Origin: Margaritifera margaritifera
Taxonomy: Eukaryota; Mollusca; Bivalvia; Unionida; Margaritiferidae
Reading direction: 5' to 3'
Assembly: GCA_029931535.1 (NCBI GenBank)
Contig: JAQPZY010001256.1
Location: 681,001 to 745,000 of the forward strand
Length of the DNA: 64,000 nucleotides
Shown one piece after another: positions 1 to 12,500 of this stretch. The position numbers and the translations under genes are program-made. Within the stretch, counting starts at the first letter, position 1. Every line of letters starts with the position of its first letter. The notes beneath the pieces are model-generated. The model had not been told where the DNA came from. It was given only the letters and a program-made list of their open reading frames with translations, and did no database searches.

Positions 1-70
1 CAACGGCAGATCATGGTCTATTTTGTTTGCAGTTGGATTTGACTTATAAGCAAGTATATACGGTAACATG
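1..70. mobile_element. Double-hairpin MITE family, truncated right end (copy 1)
   Basis: The window opens inside this element. It reads GGCAGATCATGGTCTATTTT, then TTTGCAGTTGG and the terminal AAGTATATACGG followed by TA. This matches the right ends of the four complete copies (5735, 8617, 21907, 35882). Confidence 0.75.
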
Positions 71-469
71 TTATTGGGAAAGTACCATGCCTTGTATGAG
101 TCATCACTCAAAACTTTTCATACACATATTTTGATTTTTTAACCTACCAACAAGAATCTGCTTAGTTTTTAATTTACTGTTCAGGTTGATGCTGTCCACA
201 AAAACTATTTTTTTAAGAAGAAATATTACAGTGTTTTGACCAAATACATGTATATATTGATAGAAATTTGAATGAATGGAATTTACTTTCAATGGCATAA
301 TATATGCAGGTGGTTGCTAACACCTGTTGATTATTAAACATTACATAACTTGTTGTTAATACAATATTCCACCCTTTTCGAGCAACTTGTGACATGCATT
401 TTTTATCCAACTTGTTTTGTAACATTTCGTATCTGATTTAAAATTGGGTAATATTTTCTATTTCTGCAG

Positions 470-541
470 AGAGAGATTCAGAACCTGAAGGAGAAGTTGA
501 GGAAACAGAAGTCTTCCATTGATAGTGTTACATCAGAACAG
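470..541 (+). CDS. FKBP15: FKBP15-like exon a (coiled coil)
   Basis: Seventy-two bases encode 24 residues beginning REIQNLKEKLRKQK. The preceding sequence is a pyrimidine-rich tract ending TTTCTGCAG, and the exon is followed by GTCAGATAT as a weak donor. The intron phase is 0 on both sides. The charged heptad pattern fits the central coiled coil of the family. It is the first recognisable exon in the window, and earlier exons must lie to the left. Confidence 0.75.
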
Positions 542-3500
542 GTCAGATATGTTATTAATATTAACATCTGTTTTTCACATGGTTCATACAATCTTGCAAA
601 ATCCTTGAATTTGAGGGGTTGCCTTGAAAACTCCTTGAATTTCAAAGATAGTTGGTTCTGTTCTTGAAAAGTCCTTAAATTTGCTGAAAAACTCCTTAAA
701 TTTTGGCAAAAATTCTTTTAATTTATATGAGGGAATGCAAAACATTAAAACTTAATAAAATATATAACTTTTTAACTCTAGAATGTTTGTTATTTACATA
801 TTGTCCAAAAATAATGATTAAATAAATAAAATGGGATAAAATTTAGTGGATCCAAGGGCACAAGACTGCTAATAGACAAAGTAACATATGGAAATGGTTT
901 AATTTCCATAAGACAAAAAATACTCCCTGAAGACTTTTGGAAGTCCTTGAAAACTCCTTTAAAAATCCTTGAAAGAAACTATGCATTCAATATTTTGCTG
1001 TCAGAGATAGAAATTAACCAAGTTGACCTAATTTCATACGTTTCATTTTAAATGAGCACTGATGGAAGACACTCCATTCATGTAGATAGGGTAAGATAGC
1101 TGTAGGTGTTTGGGCGTACCCAGGGACTGATGTTAGGGTAAGAGAGCTGTTGCTATTTGGGCTTACCCAGGGACTGGTGATAGGGTCAGATAGCTGTAGC
1201 TATTTGGGCTTACCCAGGGACTGATGATAGGGTCAGATAGCTGTAGCTATTTGGGCTTACCCAGGGACTGATGATAGGGTCAGATAGCTGTAGCTATTTG
1301 GAATTGACCAGGGACTGATTATAGGATAATACAACTGTAGCTATTTGGGCTTACCCAGGGACTGATGATAGGGTAAGACAGCTGTTGCTATTTGGGCTTA
1401 CCTAGGGACTGATGTTAGGGTAAGACAGCTGTTGCTATTTGGGCTTACCCAGGGACTGATGTTAGGGTAAGAGAGCTGTTGATATTTGGGCTTACCCAGG
1501 GACTGATGATGGGGTAAGAGAGCTGTTGCTATTTGGGCTTACCCAGGACTGATGTTAGGGTAAGAGAGCTGTTGCTATTTGGGCTTACCCAGGGACTGAT
1601 GATAGGGTAAGAGAGCTGTTGCTATTTGGGCTTACCCAGGGACTGATGTTAGGGTAAGAGAGCTGTTGCTATTTGGGCTTACCCAGGGACCGATGTTAGG
1701 GTAAGAGAGCTGTTGCTATTTGGGCTTACCCAGGGACTGATGATAGGGTAAGAGAGCTGTTGCTATTTGGGCTTACCCAGGGACTGATGTTAGGGTAAGA
1801 GAGCTGTTGCTATTTGGGCTTACCCAGGGACTGATGTTAGGGTAAGAGAGCTGTTGCTATTTGGGCTTACCCAGGGACTGATGTTAGGGTAAGAGAGCTG
1901 TTGCTGTTTGGGCTTACCCAGGGACTGGTGGTAGGGTAAGAGAGCTGTAGCTATTTGGGCTTACCCAGGGACTGATGTTAGGGTAAGAGAGCTGTTGCTA
2001 TTTAGGCTTACCCAGGGACTAGTAGTAGGGTAAGAGAGCTGTTGCTATTTGGGCTTACCCAGGGACTGATGATAGGGTAAGAGAGCTGTTGCTATTTGGG
2101 CTTACCCAGGGACTGATGTTAGGGTAAGAGAGCTGTTGCTATTTGGGCTTACCCAGGGACTGATGTTAGGGTAAGAGAGCTGTTGCTATTTGGGCTTACC
2201 CAGGGACTGGTGGTAGGGTAAGAGAGCTGTTGCTATTTGGGCTACCCAGGGACTGGTGGTAGGGTAAGAGAGCTGTTGCTATTTAGGGTAAGACAGCTGT
2301 TGCTGTTTGAGCTTACCCAGGGACTTATGATAGAATAATACTGCTGCAGCTATTTGGTCTTACCCAGGGGATGATGATAGGGTAAGACAGCTGTAGCTAT
2401 TTTGGGCTTATCCAGAGACTTATGATCATGGATAAATAATGGTTAAGGATCTACATCTATATTTTTGTAACAAATTCTTGTATTATTAGGAAAGAAGATA
2501 TGTTGCACAAATTAAAAAGTAACAAGTGTCAGATGTTAACTGTGCTGATAAAGTAATAACTTCAGCATTTAGCTTATTATCTCCATGCTTGTCAAAGAAG
2601 AGGTAGGGATATGTGATCCTGCCTGTCCATACATGTGTGCCTGGGTAACTCCTCTTTAAGATAGAGTCTTCAAACTGTGATGCAGTTGGGTTGGCTTGCA
2701 GAGGTGCACAATGGTTTTGTAAATATTTGATTCATCTTTTTTAGGGGCAGGGTGTAGGGAGGCCAAGTGAGGAGGCACTTTTTCATATATGTAAAATGGG
2801 AGGTAGGGACAACTGAGAAAACCACAGGGATAAGGCTGCATTACTGCAGACTTATAGTTGTTTTTATAAATTAAAATCTCCATATTTCAGTCAAAATAAA
2901 CTTGTCTATATAGAGTTGTTGGCCTTTGCTGTAATATCCTAATTGTTTCTTTTATGCACAGGTGACCCAAATGGAGGAGGAAATCAGTCGAGAGTGGAGG
3001 GAGAAATGTGACAAGCTGCTGGCCACGGCCCAGGAGAAAAACAATCGAGCTCTTCAGGAGGTGAAGGAAGAAAGGGCAGAACTAGAAAAGAAAATACAGG
3101 AGCTAGAGAATAAGGTATGGCAATATATAACTTGTATTAATACTCACAGCAGTGTTGTGGATCAGGTTTGGACAAATTTCAAAATAGTCTACTTGGCAAT
3201 GCCCAGAATCAAAATTTTCATTAAATTCCAAAACAAAATCGGAATTTTTCTTTTATATTCTGTATAAAATCCTGTACAAGAGAAAGAAAATGTACTTGCC
3301 AAGCAAAATTTCCAACTTGTCCCAGGCTGCTGGATAATGGATTCTTCTAATACTGCAGATGTTGCTATTGACATGAAGGGATTTCTCCAGGGTTTTCACA
3401 CAGAGGTTGAATTCCCACTCTGACATTTTCATAAGGGGGGATTTTCAGTTTTTACGGGAAGATGTTTGTAGCTCTGCTGGTCGTAGACCAGAAGAGCTTA

Positions 3501-6500
3501 TGGGATGGCCTGTTGTCCATCATCCATTAATTAGCACCAGTTTGTTATCACTACTTCTCCTAAACTACTTGGTGGATTGCCATGAAACTTGACACACACA
3601 TTTATCTCAAGGTCTAGTTGGTCCTAAATAAAAATGGTGCTGCTCAGACATCCAGTATGGCCACCATGGCAGCCATCTTGAAAATCTTGTTATTGCTACT
3701 CCTGATGGATGGATGGTCATATCAACATGTTGTTTTCATTGAAAGACTTCTTATGATGTCTAGTTGATCTCTAAAAAAAATGGTGCCAATCTGACATCCA
3801 ATGTGGCCACTACAACAGTCATCTTGAAAATCTTATCGCTACTCCTTCTGAACGGAAAGGCATATCAACATGGGGGTTTCATGAAAAGACTTTTTATGAT
3901 GTCTAGTTGGTCCTAATGAAAATGTTGCTGATTTGACTTCCAATATGTCTGCCATGGCAGCTGTCTTGAAAATCTTAACGCTTCTTCTCCTAAACAGAAT
4001 GTCATATCAACATGATGTTTTAACCAGAAGACTTCTTATGATGTCTGGTTGGTCCTAAATGAAAATGGTTTAGCTCAGACATCTAATATGGCCACCACAG
4101 CAGCCATCTTTAAAAATCTTGTTATTGCTACTATTCAAAAAAGGAAAGTCATATCGACATGGGGTTTTCAGCAGAAGACTAATCATGATATCTAGTTGGT
4201 CCTGAGTGAAAATGATGCTGATCTGATCTAAAATATGGCTGCCACAATGAACATATTGAAAATCTTGTCACTAATTCACCTGAATAGATGGTCATATCAA
4301 CATGGGGTTTTCACCCAAGTCTTCTAATAGTGACTAGTTTGTCCTAAATGAAAATAGTGCCAATCTTTCATCCAATATGGCTGCCACAGTGGCTAATTTG
4401 AGTCGTATCGCTCAGGAATATCAGAGATGGTTTCAACACTCAGCAATTAAAAAGAACAAATGGTCTTGAATTCCTGGAAATTCTATTTGGACAGTAGAGT
4501 GTCACTTCTAGGGACTCTTGTTATATAAGTATGGTATCTATAAAAATACCCCTTATACCATGTTTAGTATATGTATGATAAAATAACTTTTAATGAATAA
4601 AGATAAAACTTAGTTGTTTATCTTCATTAATGACACAGCAGTAGCAATCATGTTTTATGATAATGAAACTATAGCGTATCCATTAGAACTTCATGTAATA
4701 GCAGAGACATAATCACTGAATATCGAAAACTGCATTTCAACCATTGTACAACCTCGCCAAGTGCAGCTGGTAAAATGCTTTTTAATACCTAGATAATGAA
4801 AGTGTCTGATTGCTGAGATGCAAAAGGTCACTTAGTAAGCGATTGATTATGGCAGTTGATCTAAAAATTGTGCTGACATAATTAGCATAAGGTAATGTCA
4901 AGGTCTCAGGTTTCGTTAGCCTCACAACAAATCATCTGAGCATGGTTTTTATACACGTGCTCATTTGTAAGGGGGAATTCATTAAATTTAAATGGTGAGT
5001 CACACAATCATATGTCCTGGAAAAAACACTGAACATGCCCAGAAAATGGGAGACTCAACACAAGAGCAAACCTCCTTAAAGTTAAGAGAGCATGCATTTG
5101 TATTGAATATTGTCAGTGCTCAAAATAAATTTTGTTCAGACACAGACCCAGGGCAAGTGGCAAAAAAAAGAAATCACTAGTCCTGATTCAAAATAAACTT
5201 GCTTGTCAGGCTATATTTTTTCTTTTTACTACCATTTTGACACAATGTTAAAACGGCTATACTCTGAATGAAAAATATACAAAAATGCTTTAAATTGACT
5301 CATTTTCTGTATGTATTTGTCTCTCATAATAGTGTTCTTCAGAAAAGAAAAATTTCATAAAAAGCAATGTTTTCCCTAGGTCTTAATGTAAACCAGTACT
5401 CAGTAGATTTGTTGCAGAAATTTCCATGTTTCTCAATCAAAGTTGAAAACAGAAATGAATTTGAAGAGGCATTGGTCTTTTTTATATCAATTTAGTAAAA
5501 ACAGTAGCATCAAGTTTCGTAGTCAGTTTATGTCATAGTCTGTGGATGTGTCACAGTTATAGATAGAGAAAACTCACTCCATATACCAGTAGAACCAGTG
5601 TCTACCAACTCTTTGAACTAAATGGATTAAATACAATGTAACTATCTCAGTTCCTTTAGGGTGAAAAACATTGTATTGGAGGCTTTATAACTTGCTAATC
5701 CCCTAACTTAACTTAATTGTCAAACAATCACATACCGTATATACTCGCATATAAGTGATACCAACTGCAAACTGCATAAACCCAGATCTGCCGTCGCATA
5801 ATGCAACAGCATATCTTGGTCTATGCAGTTTGTAAGGACTAATCAGTAGAACAAACAACATAGAACCTGATCTGCCTCCGCATTATGCGATGGCAGATCA
5901 GGGTCTATGTTATTTGAATTTGGACCCGGATTATACGTGAGTATATATGGTAGGTACCGCTCGATATATATTTAAACAGTGATGCATTACCAAAGGATGA
6001 GAGACAGCTTATTATTATTCATGCAGGACAAGCGAGCCATAATTATAGGTAACCAATGAAATATAGAGAACAGATATAGTACTGTTCCCCCATTCATCGG
6101 TCACATGCATTGCTTTGTACACAAAGCTTATAGCTTTCAATACAATTAAGCAGACAATCTTCTTAAGCTGGAGGGACCTACAAATCAAGCCCCAGCAGGG
6201 GGCTGAATATTAATAATTTACTAATGTCTTTAAAAAACTTCAAAATGAAAATGCTGCATTTCATTGACGTGCTCAAGGTTTTTATCAGACAAATTTAGAT
6301 AACACTTTTTTTGACAAGCCCGATGGACATGTCACTTAGAAAACAGGAAAAGCCCAATCTTGATTTAAAGGGGTCCCAGGTGTCGGGTTATCTGATTTTT
6401 TTAGGTCTGTTTGTGTGCTTAGTCTTTTATTGGCAACTTGTGAGACAGTACAGTGATACATGTTCATAATAAGTTATCCAACCCACCCATAATGAATGTA

Positions 6501-9500
6501 TCTTTAGAATATACTAAATATATATCAAAGTTATCTAAAAATTCAAGGCTCTCCCTGCCACACACACCTAATTGCAACACTACTTGGGAAACCTTTAATT
6601 ACAATTTTCAGATAAAATATCTTTAAGATCAGACAACTCTAAATCAGATATCCAAATTTATCACACATCATAGAGATTCACATAGTCTTTTCATCATGTC
6701 CAAAAAATCATGCATCACATTGTGACATAATTTCTAGCAAAATGATACAATGTAATTTGGGTAACGTAAAGTTTGGGCATTTTTATGTAAAATAAAGTAT
6801 TTGCTTGATATTTGTTGTTGCTATGAATTCACTATAGTTTCCATGGAAATTTTGCAGACAGACTGGCTACGGTTCAAGATATTGATTTGAGGCAAAGTCT
6901 TTTGCCACAAAGATAAAGCATGCCAGAGTTATGTTTATTCATTGAATCAGAACGTTCATGGTCATTTCATTTGCATGCTTGGAAAAGTCCTTGGATGTAA
7001 ATAGTGAGCATTTTGAATCGCCCTCAAACCTGTGGGTATATTATGTCATAATAACTTCATATTGCCCTCAAGCCTGTGGTTGTTATTATGTCATAATAAC
7101 TTCATTGATGGAACAATGACTCAGTGATGTGTCATCACTAATAGCAATATAAGCAATAGTTTGAAGGTATGAAACTAAATGATTTTTTCAAATTTAAAAA
7201 AAAAAAAAATTTAATTTTAAAAGCTGCAGGAATAACATTAAAATTAAAAGTGAAGGTATTTTATTGATAGTTGAAGTGCTGTAGAGTGTTATTTTTGTAA
7301 TACCTATCTTTTTATTAGGATCTGTTCTTCGCAAATATGGGAGCATGTGCATCCACCAAAAACTTGCCAGTTTTGGAAGCATCACTATGATTGCCTCCAA
7401 ATCTTTTCCAGAGAGTTATTTGACTCACATTGGAAAGAAACAAGGATGTTCTGATTCTTTAATCATTAGGCTCTTCAACTCAATAATAGAAGTGGATTAG
7501 AATGCTCTAATATACCAAATTCAAGCATCTGTATGTCTATGAGTGGGGTGAAACCTGTGAGTTTGATATTATGATGTACTTTGTACAAGTAAGAAATAAA
7601 GTCATGTGATTTACGATCACTCTGAATAACAGATGAGAATTGAGACCTTGCATCAGCCAATTCAAAGGGGGGGGGGGGGGGTCATGTGATTAGAGAATCA
7701 GCCACACTTGAAATAACCATATGTATACTTTAAGACGTTCAGAAGTTTTGTTAGACCAGCTGTCAGTGTTAGGATAACACACTATGGACAGACGATTAAT
7801 ATTACAGACAGACCAGCTGTCAGTGTTAGGATGACAAGCTATGGACAGGCAATTAAAATTACAGATAGAACAGCAGTCAGTGTTAGGATGACAAACTATG
7901 GACAGGCGATTAAAATTACAGATATACCAGCAGTCAGTGTTAGGTTGACAACTGTGGACAGTTGATTAAAATTACAGATAGAACAGCAGTCAGTATTAGG
8001 ATGACAAACTATGGACATATGATTAAAATAACATATAGACCAGCTATCAGTGTTAGGATGACAAACTATGGACAGGTGATTAAAATTATGGATAGGCATC
8101 TGTCAGGGTAAACATGTCTACATATGCATGTTAACTATTGTAGTAAATTTGATATGAAAGCTCATGTAATATCTCCTATCTCCAGTGTTTAGTAAATTGT
8201 ATATGAAATGAAAGCTCATGTAATATCTCCTGTCTCCAGTGTATAGTAAATTTCATATGAAATGAAAGTTCATGAAATATCTCCCATTTCCCGTGTTTCA
8301 GCTTGCTATTTCTTACTGCAGGTCCAGCTGCTGAGGTCCCAGAGTGAGAGCAGTGATGAGAGAATAGCGGAGTTACAAAGTGAAGTGGAAGAACTCTCCG
8401 CATGGAAAGAGAAGGTGGTGTACTATAGATACTTATAAGTTGAATCCGATTGGGAAACTGTAGATATTAAGTTAAAACTGTAGATATTAAGTTAAAACTG
8501 TAGATATTAAGTTAAAACCGTAGATATTAAGTTCCCATCACATTATATAAAATGCTAGTTCCAAAGTTATCACCTGTAAAACATGGATATGCTGTGTCTG
8601 CTGATTTCTTCACTTACCGTATGTACACACATATAAGCCGATACCAACTGCAAACTGCATAGACCCAGATCTGTCATTGCATAATGCGCTGGCAGATCTG
8701 GGTCTGTGCAGTTTGTAAGGACTAATCAGTAGAACAAACAACATAGACCCTGATCTGCCAGCGTATTATGCGCTGCCAGATCAGGGTTGATGTTGTTTGC
8801 ATTTGGACCTGGTTTATATGCAAGTATATACAATAAATCTGAAGTTTTTACAATTAACATTTCAATCCACATGTATACAGTAACATTCAGTTAATAATAT
8901 TTTTACTGTGTATCTTCTGTTTTGAAATTATACATTCCTTAATGTAGCTACTATTGTATATGATATTTATTGATGTCATGTTCCGTGTGTCTTTTTGCAC
9001 GGTGCGTATGTAAATGATTATCACAAACTTCCTCTCCACCAACACCGCAGATTGTCCTTGCCAACATCATAGATTGTCCTTGCCATGACCAGTTAAACTA
9101 CCTTTCTGCCAACATCACAGATTGTCCTTGTCAACACTACATATTGTTCCTGCCAATATCACAGATTGTCCTTGTCAACACTACATATTGTTCCTGCCAA
9201 CATCACAGATTGTCCTTGCCATTGCCAGTTAAACTACCTCTCCACCAACATCACAGATTGTCTTTCCCATGACCAGTTTAACTATCTCTCCACCAAGAGT
9301 GCAGGTTGTCCTTGCCATGGCCAGTTAAATTGTCAAAATGTATCCTTTCCATGATAAGTTAAAGTACCTCTCCACCAACATCACAGATATTCCTTGTCAT
9401 GGTTAATTAAACCACCTCTCCACCAACTTCACATATTGTCCTTGCCAGAATCACTGATTGTTCTTGCCACTGCTGGTTAAGCAAGTAAAATACACCATTT

Positions 9501-12500
9501 TTTCACTTTATGGTATTCACATGATTCAGTAAAGTACATAACCTAATTCTGTGACGATAAACCATACTTAATGACAAGCCCATTTACAAAACTAAGGCAA
9601 ATTTACATCTTTGAAAACAGTTGCATTCCTTCCCCATTATTGATAAATTTACATGGCAGACCCCAGGACTTTTCATTGGAGAAATGGATTAGTGTAATGG
9701 AATCTCGTGTATCCAAATCGCCTGGGAGAAACAACTTATATTTGGATACATGGGAGTTTGGATGAATTACTTTAATTCATGCCTAGTCTGCTTGTTTCGG
9801 GGACTAATAATTAGGGAGAATCAGATATTTGATATGAATAATGATCAATCTTGCAAATTGGCCTCCAAAATAATAAGCCATTGAAGAAGGATTTTTTTGT
9901 TTTTGTTGCTTTTAATGATACTTTTAACACATTGGATTTGTCATGCCAGAGAAATGGGTGCTAAGTGCCTTTCCCAGAGACACACTGAGGCAGCTACCTG
10001 GGCTGGCCTGGGCAGGTATTGAACCTGTGTCCGATGAATCGTGAGTCTGATGCTCTACCACACTTTTTGGAAGTTTGTCAGTTAAAGACCAAAGTAGAAG
10101 ACAGAATGCATGCAAAGAAGAGAACAAGTACAAATCCAGTGCTCAGAATTGTAAAATTGATCCAGGACAAGTATAAATCCAGTGCTCAGAATTGTAAAAT
10201 TGATGCAGGACAAGTACAAATCCAGAGCACAGAATTGTAAAATTGATGCAGGACAAGTACAAATCCAGTGCTCAGAATTGTAAAATTGATCCAGGACAAG
10301 TATAAATCCAGTGCTCAGAATTGTAAAATTGATGCAGGACAAGTACAAATCCAGAGCACAGAATTGTAAAATTGATGCAGGACAAGTACAAATCCAGTGC
10401 TCAGAATAGTAAAATTGATGCAGGACAAGTAAAGCTTCAAAGTCACTTCCTGGACAAGTAATGAACAGAAAATATTTCAAGATCTGGCCCAGTTGTTTCA
10501 ACAGATGAATATTTGTTCATTTGTGTCTTTAAATTTGTGGTTTGTAGTGATCACACAATCCACAAAGTTTGGTACCCAACAAAAAATAGTGAATTCAAAG
10601 CCACTTTTTTTCTGCAGTATGAGACCCTGAAGAAAAATGCAAGCACAATGAAGGAACGCTATGAGCAACGACTGAAGGAAGTGGAGGAGGAAAAGGAAGA
10701 AGTGGAAATGGAGAAGGAGGATTTGCAAACGGAGAGAGATCAACTACAGAAACAGTTAGAACACTTGCAGGAACAAGTCAGGCACACCCTGTCAACCCCA
10801 CAGGCTGCCACCCCAGGGGATCAACAGGCTGTCATAACAGAGGTATGTATTGCAGGTTTACCTAATAGACCTATGTCCCTATAACATTATGCATGTAAAC
10901 AAACATTAAGTATGCATTGCATTCTGGGATTGAATGAGGGATGAGGGTACCTGCAACATGGCAATTCCGAGGATTCAATAACTGATGACACAAACAGATT
11001 TTCGAAACTTTAAAATTTGAATTGAAGCGTCTAATGTCTGCTTTTGTGTTTTTGATACTTGTCTGTATTATTTGGATAAAATCCCAACTTAAAATATTAT
11101 CGTGTTCAAGCTGGGAAGCTGTAAAAAAGTAAATAAACCTGTTAAATTGAGGCCCATACCAAGTTATGATTTTTCATACACATAGGTATTTTCATAGGAA
11201 TACAAATAGACATAGAAACATTAGTCTTTTGGAATTAATTCATGTACATGAACAGCACAAAACTGTCAATAATACTCATCAAAGTCCAACCTAATAGAGG
11301 CAAAAAGCATGGTCAGTTATAGTAGTTTCCAGTATGATTTTATTAAACTTTTGTGGACTTCTATTTAATTTATATAAAATTTTAGGTTTATCAAGTAGTA
11401 ATCAAGAAGTAATCCAGTAGTAATCAAGAAGTAAAATTGGATAATAGTGTTTATAAGCACACTTTTACATCCATCAACACAAACAAGTGATTATTGTGAA
11501 CAGTTTTTGGTCAGATACTCACATGTTTACATCAATGACATCATTATGCAGTAATCTTATTGCTCAAGGAACAATTAGAACACTTTCATGAACAAGTCAA
11601 ACACACTTGTCAAAAACCCACAAGCTGATACTCATAGGGGAATAAAAGACTATCGTAACAGAGGTACTGTAAGTTTATCTATCTGACCTAGACATTGATA
11701 CAAGTACCTTCATTATCATGAGGGTGATTGCCTGATTCAGGCTCAGAAGTTGGGTCTAAATAAAGTGAGATGAACTGGAAAATCTCCCAGAATTTAATCA
11801 AGAACTTTCTTATTTTATTGTATGTACACCGCTCCCTCGATAACTCGCGCACAATGGGGTCCAAAAACATAGACAGCACTATAAGCGAGGGCGCAAGTTA
11901 CCGAGGGATCTCAAAAAAATTAAGAAAGGGATGCCATCCCCGCTGGACATCGAGAAAACTGCAGTGGGTGTGGGGGGTGGGTAACGGGGCTGTTTAATGG
12001 CGGAATACTCGTTTTATAATTACATTGGGAATAATTGTCAATAAAGAGCTTTTTCTAATGTAGTTGTTTGCTTTTCTGTATAAATTACCTTTATTTTCAA
12101 GATAACGAACCTCTGAAAGATCGTTAACAACATTAGTCCAAGCGGTTTGAACAACACGTGTACGCGATACATTGTGTATTACATCACTGCTTTTTGTTGT
12201 TGTTGATTCACAACTAAACAAGATTCCTTTTTTCAAAAACTATTGACATTTATTTCATGAAACAACCGTCAACATCGAACCTCGATTTATTTATTGTTCC
12301 ATTAGTAAAATATGGATGCCGTGATTTCATATCAAGTAACAGTGAAACTTCGTCTCATCCTTGAGGAAATCCCTGAGTAGCATGTTAGAAAGTTCAATAC
12401 AGACTCTGGAACTCGCTTCTCCGTAATGAACCGCATCTGTAAAACAAAGATTTTATTCTCCAAGTACTCATTTGGCTTAGTTGCCTTACTATCTTTGATT

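Noticed and set aside
1085..2428. A CRISPR array
   Set aside because: Units are contiguous without unique spacers, and the surroundings are intronic eukaryotic DNA.
4992..5180. A 62-residue protein
   Set aside because: It has a length expected by chance, no conserved residues and no splice or promoter context.
10000..10063. A tRNA gene on the - strand
   Set aside because: Box-B-like and box-A-like sequences are present, but the arms do not fold as a complete cloverleaf and SINE core sequence follows directly.
10082..10501. A 139-residue - strand frame of repeats
   Set aside because: It is the 43-bp minisatellite read through, with no start context or conserved part.
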